DNA of 16,456 bases from Baffinella frigidus (GCA_026770585.1 MU646547.1:517076-533531); one strand, 5' to 3'. Counted from the first letter of the stretch, positions 6,944 to 13,699 are shown. A program made the numbers and translations. The notes: generated by a model from the sequence alone, not told the origin.

Positions 6944-7087
6944 CGTCAAGTCGAGCGATGATCCGGTGGGGTGGGGGGGGGGGGGGGGCGAGAGTGGGGG
7001 GCGCGCTACCGTGTATCTAAAGCACCCCAGAGGATGCATTGGATGCAGGCCCCAGCAACGATCCAATCCCGCCGATTTTTCAATTTA
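6944..7087. other. Flank of the repeat with a long G run
   Basis: Past the end of the 600-bp repeat there is a G tract at about 6965-6989 and then a short stretch without recognised content. The long G run is liable to length error in sequencing, so frames crossing it are not reliable. Confidence 0.5.
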
Positions 7088-7216
7088 ATGTCCCCAGAAG
7101 TTTGCCAAAAGGTCATAACTTCCCTCCAGGCGGGGAACTCCCGAACATTTAACGTGAAGATTCGGCGGGACGCGATCGGTGGGCGGACGGTTTCTGACCT
7201 CCAAATACCACCACAG
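7088..7216 (+). CDS. Weak exon candidate
   Basis: ATG at 7088 opens 43 codons (MSPEVCQKVITSLQAGNSRT, FNVKIRRDAIGGRTVSDLQI, PPQ) ending at CAG|GTATCT, a donor-like site; unspliced the frame stops at 7238-7240. The composition is plausible for protein, but the opposite strand is also open here, with RYLWWYLEVRNRPPTDRVPP. No family was recognised on either strand. I give slight preference to plus because of the donor and because the neighbouring exon candidates are on plus. Confidence 0.2.
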
Positions 7217-7550
7217 GTATCTGAAACGCTCGTCAGATGAACTTCGGGTCAGATTCGACAAGGTCCCGGCGTGGTAACCCCCGATCACTCATTGTCTTCT
7301 TCTTATCTTCTGCATGACTGTCAGCCTGGAGATGAGCGATCCAAAAGTCTGTGAGCCTTGAGACGAGCCCGCCTCGGTGCAGCCGTACGGTGGACTCCGA
7401 ACCTTTCATCGAACGTCAACTTGACTCGAGACAATTAACTGTCAAGGCTTTTCTGGTACAAATTTGGTTACGTACCACGCAAGATTGAGCGCAGCCGAAA
7501 CCTTCGTAGTCCACCAAGTGGACGTCATCCTCAAAAGTGGAGGTCTTTGA

Positions 7551-7729
7551 GGACTCATTTTACGCCCCATTCACTCATTACACGCCCTTTTATATCATTA
7601 TGCGCCCCTTTGACTCATTATACACCCCTTTCAATCATGATAGGCTCCTTTGACTCATTATACGCCGTTTTGACTCATTCAACGCCCCTCTGACTCATTA
7701 TCAGCCCCTCGCACTCATTCCGTGACCCC
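7551..7729 (+). repeat. Minisatellite, about nine units of 19-22 bp
   Basis: Imperfect tandem copies of a unit close to GACTCATTATACGCCCCTTT fill this stretch. CATT or CATG is kept in almost every unit while the rest varies. Units differ in length, so frame is not preserved and coding is unlikely. Spacers between identical blocks are not unique, so this is not a CRISPR array. Confidence 0.85.
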
Positions 7730-8223
7730 GCCTAGAAACTGGAGGCGTTTTCATTCTGATGGGCCCGTCTCATGAAAGGACATGCACAGGCATGCAGAAA
7801 TCAACGTTGAATGAGCACTTATTTAGACGCGACTCGGTCCAAACCTTACCATACATGGCTTTACAGCCCATTTAAAACACGGGATCTCCAAATAAATGGA
7901 TAATTCCTCCTATGGACGTGACCACTTTCTGGTACTAATTTTATAATTGACATGTAAATTTGCTCGAGTTACACCCCTTTTGCCAGTGAAAATGTTTTGT
8001 TCCAGAGTCGAACTCAAAAGACTCCTCCTGCAACGTTGGCTTTCGGCGTTGACGGTTTGGACGTGGAACAGCCCCGCCGGCAGGCTTGTGAACGGCGCCG
8101 AAGCCAGACGGTCGGTCGTGACTGCCTTGCGTGTTCCTAGCGGGCTGTTCATAGGCTAGGTACAGGACGTGGGGCACTTGGTGTTTGGGGTTGGAGGATG
8201 TAGTGTGGGGTTGGAGGATACAG
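7730..8223. other. Unassigned stretch between minisatellite and exon candidate
   Basis: Open frames exist on both strands (plus 7947-8159; minus 7910-8231) but neither shows a convincing pattern. The block GTTGACGGTTTGGACG near 8048 partly recurs at 8241 (GTGACGGTTTGGACG) inside the candidate exon 8224-8301, so a piece of that exon may have been duplicated here. Positions 8178-8220 are G-rich GGGTTGGAGGAT repeats, opposite in orientation to the telomere-like introns that follow. Confidence 0.4.
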
Positions 8224-8301
8224 AAGCTCAAAGTCGAAACCGTGACGGTTTGGACGCACTTGGGGCACTCTCACACCCTCCTGATCGAGCCCCCCGCGCG
8301 C
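8224..8301 (+). CDS. Candidate exon, unknown protein
   Basis: Twenty-six codons (KLKVETVTVWTHLGHSHTLL, IEPPAR) between ATACAG at 8218-8223 and CGC|GTGCCTAAACCC. Protein-like, and directly followed by a C-rich telomere-like intron as in the well-supported genes. However, it ends in phase 0 and the next exon (8395) must be entered in phase 2 to stay open, so the two do not join directly; one boundary may be wrong or a third exon may be missing. Confidence 0.4.
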
Positions 8302-8394
8302 GTGCCTAAACCCTCAACCCTAGACCCTAGACCCTAAACCCTAAACCCTAAACTCTAAACCCTAAACCCTAAACCCTAAACCCTAAACGCGCAG
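8302..8394 (+). repeat. Telomere-like intron, C-rich in sense
   Basis: CCCTAAA and CCCTAGA heptamers run from about 8306 to 8388, ending ACGCGCAG before the exon at 8395. Among the cleanest heptamer tracts in the window. Confidence 0.8.
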
Positions 8395-8443
8395 GGAAGC
8401 AAGCTGCGATCTGTACTGGCCCATCGACGATGCGGACATTGAG
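8395..8443 (+). CDS. Micro-exon between two telomere-like introns
   Basis: Forty-nine bases with good borders (CGCGCAG before, GAG|GTAACCCC after). In the frame entered after one base it reads EASCDLYWPIDDADIE; the other two frames contain a stop or give a poor sequence. It continues in phase 0 into the exon at 8609. If joined to 6017 (phase 2, CG + G gives arginine) the product reads WCDGTIREASCDLYWPIDDA, extending the Tudor-like pattern; that join is inference across 2.4 kb. Confidence 0.55.
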
Positions 8444-8608
8444 GTAACCCCTGAACCCTTAACCCGAAACCCGAAACCCGAAACCCGCAATCCTCAATCC
8501 GAACCCTAAACCCCAAACCATAAACCATAAACACTAAACACTAAACACTAAACACAAAACACTAAACACTCAACTCCTAACCCTAAACCCTAAACCCTAA
8601 ACCCTCAG
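8444..8608 (+). repeat. Telomere-like intron, C-rich in sense
   Basis: Starts GTAACCCCTGAACCC, passes through ACCCGAA, AACCATA and AACACTA variants and ends in four clean CCCTAAA units and CCCTCAG. The variant blocks are locally homogeneous, each made of several copies of one variant, as expected from repeat slippage or local copying. Confidence 0.85.
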
Positions 8609-8670
8609 ATCGTAACGGGGCAAGAAGGCGCGGGGGGGGGGAGCGACGAGGCAAGGCTAGCTCTCTCTCA
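8609..8670 (+). CDS. Exon start running into a foldback element
   Basis: After CCCTCAG the frame reads IVTGQEGAGGGSDEARLALS in phase 0, following from 8443. From 8657 on it enters the inverted repeat 8657-8738; the frame stays open through repeats until TAG at about 9191-9193, but that extension (with LFLF and repeated RPH/RTP pieces) looks repeat-derived. The true end of this exon is not visible; a donor-like CG|GTACGA at about 8686 lies inside the element. Confidence 0.45.
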
Positions 8671-8738
8671 GGAGTTGGTCCTCTCGGTACGACCCGTACT
8701 TTTTTTATTTGGTGCGAACTCCTCAGAGAGAGAGAGCT
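8657..8738. mobile_element. Short foldback element with TAGCTCTCTCTC arms
   Basis: Arms 8657-8676 and 8717-8738 are inverted copies around CTCTCTCTCAGGAGTT. Between and after them, the phrase AGGAGTTGGT..CTCGGTACG occurs directly twice (about 8671 and 8742) and CGGTACGACCCGTACTTTTT-type sequence recurs at about 8805-8825 in altered form. The element interrupts the exon that begins at 8609. Confidence 0.65.
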
Positions 8739-9026
8739 CCGAGGAGTTGGTTCGCTCGGTACGCCCACACATCGGTCCATTTATGTGCATGATACTAAGT
8801 ACGGGTCGTACCCCGTACTTTTTGATTTGGTTTGAACCTTCCTTCGGTCCTTACATGTGCATGGTGCTAATTAAGAGTCGCTCGGTACAAAGACATCTGG
8901 GGAGTGGGTCCGTTCGGTACGCGTTTTTTTCGCGCGAACGGGAGGGGTGTGATCATGGGCTGGAGTGGAGAAAGCAGGGGGGTGCCTGGCAGCCACTCTT
9001 CTGCCAAACGCGTCAAACGGGGATGC
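8739..9026. other. Repeat-derived stretch
   Basis: Three degenerate copies of a block with TCGGTACG, a CATGTGCATGGT/ATGTGCATGAT phrase (about 8782 and 8853) and a (C)CGTACTTTTT phrase fill 8740-8900. The rest, to 9026, shows nothing recognisable. No gene supported. Confidence 0.5.
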
Positions 9027-9155
9027 CTAGCTACGTCCGAGTAAAGTTGGGCGCATCAGAAAATGACTTGAGACGGTTAAATGTATTTAATTTGTACTGG
9101 ATCCCCTGCTCTCAAACTAATAAGGTCGCGCCCAGATTTACTCGGACAGAGCTAG
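9027..9155. mobile_element. Foldback element of 129 bp
   Basis: Arms 9027-9054 and 9128-9155 are inverted copies (28 bases with four mismatches), beginning CTAGCT and including GTCCGAGTAAA and GGGCGC. The flanking bases give no clear target duplication. Non-coding. Confidence 0.8.
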
Positions 9156-9267
9156 ACAACGCACGACCGCGGACAGCTCGTTTTTCGGGCTAGGGGGGAC
9201 CTGTAGGCAGCATTCCAATCTCTCTGCAAGCAACTCAAGGGGCCCCCGGGCAACGCTCGCGCCGCAT

Positions 9268-9870
9268 CAGTTGACATGCTCCGACACAGCCTCGGTGGGG
9301 GTGCATACATGGTGTCAGGCCGTGTTGATAGCAAGGCCGTGTTGATAGTAGTGTCAGGCCGTGTTGATAGTTGATAGGGTTCTCTCGTTTTCACAGGCCG
9401 TGGGAGGACGGCCCCCGGGTGGGAACTTGCTACCCCAAATACAGTCGACCTAACCGCACGTGCTCGCCCACAGGCGAAGGAACGTCGCTGGAAAGCGTGT
9501 TGGTTGTAAATACTGGTTTCTCTCCTAAACACTGGTTTCTCCTCTGTTAATGCTGGTTTCTCTTTTACAGGCGAAGGAATGTCGGTGGAAAGCGTTCCGC
9601 AAAGCCCTCTGGCTAAGCGGAAAGCAACAGAAAGGGTCCGGGCACTAATCGAGTCGAACCAGTTGACGTGCTCAGACACAGCCTCGGCGGGGGTGCATGC
9701 ATGGCGGCCATGTCGGCAGTACCAAAAGTCTCTCTCTGAAGTTCAGTCTGTTCCTCTCTTGACGTGCTCTCGTCCACAGGCGAAGGAATGTCGGTGGAAA
9801 GCGTTCCGCAAAGCCCTCTGGCTTGGCGGGAACACCTCCTACCCCGCGCCAGGCACGCCCCTCTCAACCA
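9268..9870 (+). repeat. Triplicated intron-end plus exon-start unit
   Basis: Three copies of a unit starting CACAG or TACAG and GCGAAGGAA are found at about 9471, 9570 and 9779. Copies two and three share 48 identical bases (GGCGAAGGAATGTCGGTGGA onward to CCCTCTGG); copy one diverges after about 25. Upstream of copies one and three is a second shared block (GACACAGCCTCGG.GGGGGTGCAT) at about 9275 and 9672. In one frame the unit reads EGMSVESVPQSPLAKRKATE then RVRALIESNQ, in another AKECRWKAFRKALWL. One copy is probably an exon just upstream of the ankyrin exons; no donor GT occurs between about 9800 and 10092, so the choice is open. Confidence 0.6.
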
Positions 9871-10092
9871 TGAACTCGAAACCCGAAAACCGACAACCGA
9901 AACTCGAGAACCGAAAACCGAAAACCGAAAACCGAAAAACGAAACCTGAAAATCGAAAACCGAAGACCGAAACCGAAATCCTTAACCCTAAACCCTAAAC
10001 CATAACCCCAAACCATAAACCATAAACCATAAACCATAAACCATAAACCCCAAACCCCAAACCCCAAACCCCAAACCCCAAACCCGAAACAG
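9865..10092 (+). repeat. Diverged telomere-like tract before the first ankyrin exon
   Basis: Begins as (C)CGAAAAC and CGAAAC units, then AACCATA, then AACCCCA units, and ends CCCGAAACAG directly before the ankyrin exon. All are C/A-rich on the sense strand with almost no GT or AG. This is the 3' part of an intron whose donor is not identified. Confidence 0.8.
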
Positions 10093-10148
10093 ACATTCAA
10101 GGGTACACCGCGATGCACCTGGTGGCGCTCAAGGGCGACCCTGACATG
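10093..10148 (+). CDS. Ankyrin exon 1 of the visible part
   Basis: After AACAG two bases (AC) finish a codon from the previous exon, then IQGYTAMHLVALKGDPDM, ending ATG|GTATTC. YTAMHLVALKGDPDMV matches the first helix and turn of an ankyrin repeat (usually G-x-T-x-LH-x-A-a-x-x-G). The acceptor closes a telomere-like tract. A foldback element (10157-10246) begins eight bases past the donor. Confidence 0.85.
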
Positions 10149-12940
10149 GTATTCTACGACCCTGAAACAATGCAAGCCAACCCGAATTTTGCGGAATTAG
10201 AATTCGAATTCCGCCCGGCATTTAATTTGAATTTGTTTCAGGGTCGGGTCGGGCGGAAATCTCACGAGCATGCGCCGGTTTGTGCCATCTTATGGGTGGG
10301 GGGGGGGGGTGCTATCTTGTCATCAATCTCATGCATAAGATAGCATAAAACTTCATTTGAGCCGGTCATCTAACAACATAATCTGGAATTTGGAATTCCC
10401 CGACACGACCCCGAATGCAAGCTAACCCGAATTCTACAATACAAGCCCTTGACAAGAGACATGCAAGGATACCTGATCCAAAAAGTGACGCGTCCCAGTT
10501 TAGTACGGGCGTGTCCAAAATTAGTACCATTCACGTCCAATAAATACACCCCAAGATTTCTTCTAGATTTGCAACAGCCATGCGAGGATGCACCTGGTGG
10601 CGCTCAAGGACGACCCTGACATGGTACCCTAAACCCTAAACCCTAAATCCTAACCCTAAACCCCAAACCCAAAACCCTAAACCCTAAATCCGAACCCTAA
10701 ACCCCAAACCTCAAACCCTAAACCCTAAATCCGAACCCCAAACCCCAAACCCCAAACCCTAAACCCTAAATCCTAACCCTAAACCCCAAACCCCAAACCC
10801 TAACCCCAAACCCTAAACCCTAAACCCTAAACTCTAAACCCCAAAGCCTAAACCCCAAACCCCAAACCCTAAACCCGAAACCTTAGCTCTACTCCTTCCT
10901 CAAATCCCGCCGGGTTGACTTCTAATTTCCTGAAACTTGATGTGCGTGGGCCATGAACCCGGGAAGTTAACATCCGGGAGTATCACCACTTTGGTGAGAG
11001 CCCAGATCGACTGAGGCAGAGCTTGGAACCCTGGGCGCGACTGCCAACCCCCTGGAACTGGTCCATCATGCGGAAATACGTGAATCGTCCCGGCACCCTA
11101 CTGTTGGTTTCGATCCGTCATAAACGCACTTTCTCTGGCATCTCACACGGGCAGGTACGGCAAGTTGTGCTACGGAAAGGAGACGTCAACGGAGTGGCCG
11201 CGAATGGCGTCGCCCCGCTGCCTCTGGGAGGCGACACGAGAGCAGACGATGCTCTAGACAGTCGCCTACCCAGAGTCGTATATCACCAAGTATACAACGT
11301 ATACGAAGATAATATTGGGCGTCTCATACGGGGTCGGTGCAGGTGCGGCAAGTTGTGCTGCGGAAAGGAGACGTCAACGGAGTGGCCGCGAATGGCGACA
11401 CCCCGCTCCACTGCGCGGTTGTCTCGGGTGAGGCCCGCAACCTGTTATCCTGCTCCCGTTTTGGGTGAGGCTCGCAACCTGATTACCCTACGCCAGAGGC
11501 CTGGCTGAGGCGAAGAAGCGATGCACCACCTCAACCCTTAACCCTTATCGGTTGTCTCGGGTGAGAGAGAGACGTTGAGTACTCCTAACACGCACGCCAT
11601 GTCTCCACCCCCACCGAGGCTGTGTCTGAGCGGGGGCGCCGAGAGAGGGCATGTGCACTCTACGCGGGTGAGGCCCGCAACCTGTTATCCTGCTAGTGAG
11701 ATCTTTTTGGCGTTGAGGCCCTAGCTGAACAAGGCCTCATAGGGAGGGTGTTTTACTCTCCGGCCTGAGATCGCTGCACGCGATCTCGCATGGCGGTCCT
11801 CAACTCCGGAAACGGTTCAAAATGTTGCTTTGCTGGCAACGAAAATTACTACACAGATGTTTTACTATTTCTAGTAAGACCCAACTGTGTAGTAAATTTG
11901 GTAGGCAAAAAGTGATAATTTTAATAGGGTACCGGCCTGAAAATGGGGTAGTTAGGCCTACGGCATTGCCTAGGACCTCCTACCGTGGGCCGAGACTTTT
12001 TGGTCCTAGGATCCCTCGGCCTACGGTAGGAGGTCCTAGGCAATGCCGTGGGCCTAACTACCCCATTTTCAGGCCGTTCGCCTATGAATTTGAATCGTTT
12101 CCGCAGCTGAGTTCTCACAACACGCGCCCCTGCTCAGACACAGCCGCAGCAGGGGTGCATACATGGTGCCAGGCCGTGTTGGTAGTGATGAAGGTCTCTT
12201 CTCGAGCAAGTCCCAGGCATAAATCGTCTCTGGTTTGTTAACTAACGTCTCTTTGCAGGGAGTGAGGCGACGGTGCGGGCGCTGCTCAAGCGAGGCGCGG
12301 ACCCGCACGCACACAACCTCGAATTCCTCCAACCAATCGACGTTGCTCAGGTACCCCAGCCCTGCCTCACTCGGGTTGACCGTAGGATCACCCTGGGGGC
12401 GGCGGGGGTCCTTACAGGGATGCCTCGATTTTAAGAACACGCCCTTCCCCTGGGACCACCACCCTAGGAGTCCTAGACAGGCCTACAACAGAGTGTGTGT
12501 CATGAAATTCGAGGTACCCCTGTATTCGCGAGTAACCCGCAGAACTAACCACTCCGTGGACTGCGAGGGTTGCACTGCATCCAGATTCTGGGTGTAACCT
12601 GCCCAAATTTGCATCAGAAAAGCCTTCAAGTTAATTGCCTCTGGGGCAAGTTGTCTTTTGGTGAAAGGTCTGTAGTCCACCGTGTGGCATGCCGACTTTC
12701 GGGGTGGGTCAGGTGGTGCGCGAGTAACCTATATTTGGAAGCAGCCTCACAGAAGCCGAGTGACTCTACCTTGGAAGCCTCATAACCTTGCATCCGTAGG
12801 TGCCCTCAGAGCCTAGATACCCATACTCTACGGGTAGTGCTAACATGCCGGCTTTGGGGGTGGATCAGGTGATGGGGTGCCGAGACGTGGAGCAAGTTCT
12901 GGATAAAGTGATGCAGCGCGTCGTTCCTTTAGGCTCGTAG
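10093..12940 (+). CDS. Ankyrin-repeat protein, C-terminal part, four exons
   Basis: Exons 10093-10148, 11343-11427, 12259-12350 and 12869-12940 join in phase (1 in, then 0, 1, 0) with GT-AG borders and give three ankyrin-type units: IQGYTAMHLVALKGDPDM; VRQVVLRKGDVNGVAANGDT followed by PLHCAVVSG; and SEATVRALLKRGADPHAHNL followed by EFLQPIDVAQVMGCRDVEQV. The G-x-T-x-LH, TPLH.A, LL.rGADp and PiDvAq..G..dVe.vL signatures are those of the ankyrin family. Stop TAG at 12938-12940 after QRVVPLGS. Ankyrin repeats act as protein-binding scaffolds; nothing in this part gives a partner. The 5' exons lie upstream and are unresolved. The introns are 1194, 831 and 518 bases, full of foldback elements and broken copies of the exons. 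Confidence 0.85.
10157..10246. mobile_element. Foldback element just after the donor
   Basis: Arms of 14 bases (CGACCCTGAAACAA at 10157-10170, inverted at 10233-10246) are perfect. Inside, GCGGAATT at 10191-10198 pairs with AATTCCGC at 10207-10214. A related block (CGACACGACCCCGAATGCAA) lies at about 10401. Non-coding; it lies eight bases downstream of the ankyrin exon. Confidence 0.7.
10458..10472 (+). pseudogene. Trace of the ankyrin exon start
   Basis: ACATGCAAGGATACC resembles the start of the ankyrin exon at 10093 (ACATTCAAGGGTACACC). It is too short to be secure alone, but the clearer decayed copy at 10569-10623 makes it plausible as a fragment. Confidence 0.3.
10569..10623 (+). pseudogene. 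Decayed duplicate of ankyrin exon 1
   Basis: From GCAACAG on, 35 bases (GATGCACCTGGTGGCGCTCA onward to GACATGGTA) match the exon at 10114-10150 with one change that turns glycine to aspartate. The 5' part of the exon is shortened, so the acceptor no longer joins in the right phase. It keeps a donor (ATG|GTACCC) and is followed by a clean telomere-like tract. It is probably a non-functional exon copy or a rarely used cassette. Confidence 0.7.
10624..10884 (+). repeat. Long telomere-like tract in the ankyrin gene
   Basis: About 37 imperfect CCCTAAA, CCCCAAA and CCGAAC units with the C-rich strand in the direction of transcription. A segment of about 55 bases (TAAACCCTAAATCCGAACCC and neighbours) is itself repeated inside the tract, pointing to higher-order copying. 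It starts directly at the donor of the decayed exon copy 10569-10623. Confidence 0.85.
10885..11154. other. Intron stretch with end motif and exon-like upstream duplicate
   Basis: Contains GCTCTACTCC...CGGGTTGACTT (10889-10922) and the inverse GATCGACTGAGGCAGAGCT (11003-11021), both related to the end motif of 4508-5209, so a foldback-type element of about 135 bases is likely. The remainder, 11022-11154, has no supported gene; an open frame runs from 11023 but covers intron and exon copies. Confidence 0.45.
11155..11225 (+). pseudogene. Duplicate of ankyrin exon 2, altered
   Basis: After GGGCAG the sequence reads VRQVVLRKGDVNGVAANG like the exon at 11343, with only silent or near-silent changes over 54 bases, then VAPLPLGG in place of DTPLHCAVV, so the ankyrin TPLH motif is lost and no matching donor follows. 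Both copies are preceded by a similar TCTCA.ACGGG block, so the duplication included intron sequence. The copy at 11343 is the better exon. Confidence 0.7.
11343..11427 (+). CDS. Ankyrin exon 2 of the visible part
   Basis: Twenty-eight codons plus one base, from GGTGCAG to TCGG|GTGAGG. VRQVVLRKGDVNGVAANGDT ends one repeat and PLHCAVVS opens the next (NG-D-TPLH-x-A). Leaves in phase 1; joined to 12259 it gives VVSGSEATVRALLKRGADP, a continuous ankyrin helix pair. The donor region (GGGTGAGGC.CGCAACCTG) is repeated at about 11464 and 11667. Confidence 0.85.
11427..11695 (+). repeat. Repeated donor-region segments
   Basis: GGGTGAGGCCCGCAACCTG and following TTATCCTGCT occur at 11427-11455, with changes at 11464-11484, and again at about 11667-11694. 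CGGTTGTCTCGGGTGAG occurs at 11416 and about 11548. These are copies of the 3' end of ankyrin exon 2 and its donor within the following intron. An inverted copy of the GACACAGCCTCGGTGGGGGT block is at about 11605-11628. Confidence 0.65.
11836..11905. mobile_element. Foldback element of the AAAATTACTACACA family
   Basis: Left end GGCAACGAAAATTACTACAC at 11836-11855 is mirrored by GTGTAGTAAATTTGGTAGGC at about 11887-11905. Members of the same family lie at 6057-6119 (nested in another element) and 15186-15432 (with others nested in it). Confidence 0.8.
11933..12076. mobile_element. Near-perfect foldback element with 61-bp arms
   Basis: Arms 11933-11993 and 12016-12076 are inverted copies with about two mismatches and a 22-base loop. 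They include CGGCCTGAAAATGGGGTAG and CCTAGGACCTCCTACCG. It is the longest clean hairpin in the window, suggesting a young insertion. It lies in the ankyrin intron 11428-12258. Confidence 0.9.
12132..12180 (+). repeat. Dispersed repeat block in the ankyrin intron
   Basis: TGCTCAGACACAGCCGCAGC followed by AGGGGTGCATACATGGTGCC resembles blocks at 9271-9330, 9668-9706 and, inverted, 11593-11628. The block at 9271 shares the further text CAGGCCGTGTTG. Function unknown. Confidence 0.65.
12259..12350 (+). CDS. Ankyrin exon 3 of the visible part
   Basis: Preceded by a good acceptor (TCTCTTTGCAG). Reads SEATVRALLKRGADPHAHNL and EFLQPIDVAQ, then CAG|GTACCC. LLKRGADPHAHN is the typical second helix and loop of an ankyrin repeat, and QPIDVAQ starts the next. 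Base composition is high in G and C at third positions. Confidence 0.9.
12412..12524. mobile_element. Diverged member of the GGTACCTCG foldback family
   Basis: Arms TACAGGGATGCCTCGATTTTAAGAA-like (from 12414) and CATGAAATTCGAGGTACCCC TGTA (12501-12524) resemble the arms of the younger copies at 13278, 13517 and 14241 with several changes each. It lies in the last ankyrin intron. Confidence 0.65.
12690..12876 (+). repeat. Duplicated intron end near the last ankyrin exon
   Basis: CATGCCGACTTTCGGGGTGG and GTCAGGTGGTG at about 12687-12717 recur as CATGCCGGCTTTGGGGGTGG and ATCAGGTGATG at 12844-12873. Both contain CAG|GTG; only the second opens a frame matching the ankyrin pattern (the first stops after four codons). 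A duplicated acceptor is therefore present. Confidence 0.65.
12869..12940 (+). CDS. Last ankyrin exon with stop
   Basis: From GGATCAG|GTG, 23 codons VMGCRDVEQVLDKVMQRVVP then LGS and TAG at 12938-12940. Joined to ...PIDVAQ it completes a consensus-like second helix (A..G..DV.QVL.KV). The frame is too short to be seen without splicing logic. AATAAA at about 12998 could be a polyadenylation signal, but that signal is not certain for algae. Confidence 0.75.
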   Translation: MMGCRDVEQVLDKVMQRVVPLGS

Positions 12941-13277
12941 ACGAGTGTATCACTCAACGCAAGGCGTAAGGGTCTATCCAGGACCTGTTTCGAGAGTAAT
13001 AAAGAAGAAGAGGACGAGGGAGGAGGAGAAGAAGAAGAGGAAGAAGCGCGGCAAGGCGCGTTGAGCGTTTCCGGGGATACAGTCCCGTGTAGGATAGCCG
13101 GCGTGAGTAACCAAGGCCATGCCCACCGCGGGACGACGTTGGAGCCACTGTTCTATCCGTATCGGGCAGAATGTATCTTGGGAATACAGTCAGTGAGGCG
13201 CGGAGCGGGGCCTGGCATTTCCGGGGACACAGTCCCGTGTAGGATGGCCGGAGTGACTTTACATAAGTCGCGTCCAC
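12941..13277. other. Downstream of the ankyrin gene: purine tract and short duplicates
   Basis: 13000-13056 is almost pure purine (AAGAAGAAGAGGACGAGGGA and similar). In one frame it would give acidic residues (KEEEDEGGGEEEEEE), but no exon borders support it. A 34-base block (TTTCCGGGGATACAGTCCCG and on) at 13068-13101 recurs at 13218-13251 with two changes. No gene is supported. Confidence 0.5.
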
Positions 13278-13399
13278 TGCAGGGTTACCTCGCTCATAAG
13301 AAACTGCCCCCCCCTTAGGGCCACCATAGGGCCATATGCATAGGCCTGCTGTAGGGTCCTGATGGGGTGCGTTTTCCTATGAGCGAGGTACCCCTGTAG
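13278..13399. mobile_element. GGTACCTCG foldback family, copy 1
   Basis: Arms begin GCAGGGTTACCTCGCTCATA at 13279 and end TATGAGCGAGGTACCCCTGT at about 13378-13397. Its centre has nested TAGGGCC-type palindromes. In one frame arms of this family read RGTSLIRN-like or YLAHKK-like peptides, which are not genes. Confidence 0.85.
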
Positions 13400-13492
13400 A
13401 AGTATGAGCTGCAACCCAGCCGCCGTGGAAGGGAATGCATGGCGGTCATGTCGGGGCCAAGAAATGTCGCACTCAGTAAGACGGAAGCGCGC
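13393..13492 (+). repeat. 100-bp segment duplicated at 13823-13922
   Basis: The two segments match at about 97 of 100 positions, from CCTGTAGAAGTATGAGCTGC to GACGGAAGCGCGC. The first begins inside the right end of foldback copy 1, so the copied unit includes the element's tail and flanking sequence; the second copy has no element next to it, only CCTGTAG. Confidence 0.85.
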
Positions 13493-13516
13493 TGACTCCC
13501 CAGTTTGTGCGAGGAC

Positions 13517-13639
13517 CTACAGGGGTACCTCGCTCATAAGAAACCGCCACCCCGTAGGACCCTACAGGAGGACCATGCCTATGGCCCTATGGTGATCCTA
13601 GGGGGATGGGCGTTTCTTATGAGCGAGGTACCCCTGTAG
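13517..13639. mobile_element. GGTACCTCG foldback family, copy 2
   Basis: Starts CTACAGGGGTACCTCGCTCA and ends with the exact inverse (TGAGCGAGGTACCCCTGTAG). Arms extend about 30 bases, to AAGAAAC and GTTTCTT. It is inserted at TACAGG-like sequence. Confidence 0.9.
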
Positions 13640-13699
13640 ACCAGGACGAGCCCGCCTCGGGACGACGTTGGAGCCGCCGTGGAAGGGAACGCATGCCTC

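Noticed and set aside
7388-7530. Foldback element near 7.4 kb
   Set aside because: Only about 12 bases (GTGGACT.CGAA) pair at the ends, too weak to report as an element.
7551-7729. CRISPR array
   Set aside because: Units are only about 20 bases with drifting sequence and no unique spacers, in a eukaryotic setting.
8675-9193. 172-residue plus-strand open frame
   Set aside because: Apart from its first codons, which continue the exon at 8609, it runs through foldback and direct repeats; the peptide repeats mirror DNA repeats.
9152-9679. 175-residue minus-strand open frame
   Set aside because: It is the reverse of the triplicated block, with RGLCGTLSTDIPSPV repeated for that reason; no splice or start support.
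11023-11508. 161-residue plus-strand open frame as a single ankyrin gene
   Set aside because: It covers two copies of an exon with intron between; the phase-matched splice model explains the ankyrin pattern better.
12954-13277. Minus-strand frame with a leucine-rich hydrophobic run
   Set aside because: The leucines come from the purine tract read in reverse (CTT/CTC repeats), and the repeated SYTGL..RK motif comes from a duplicated DNA block.
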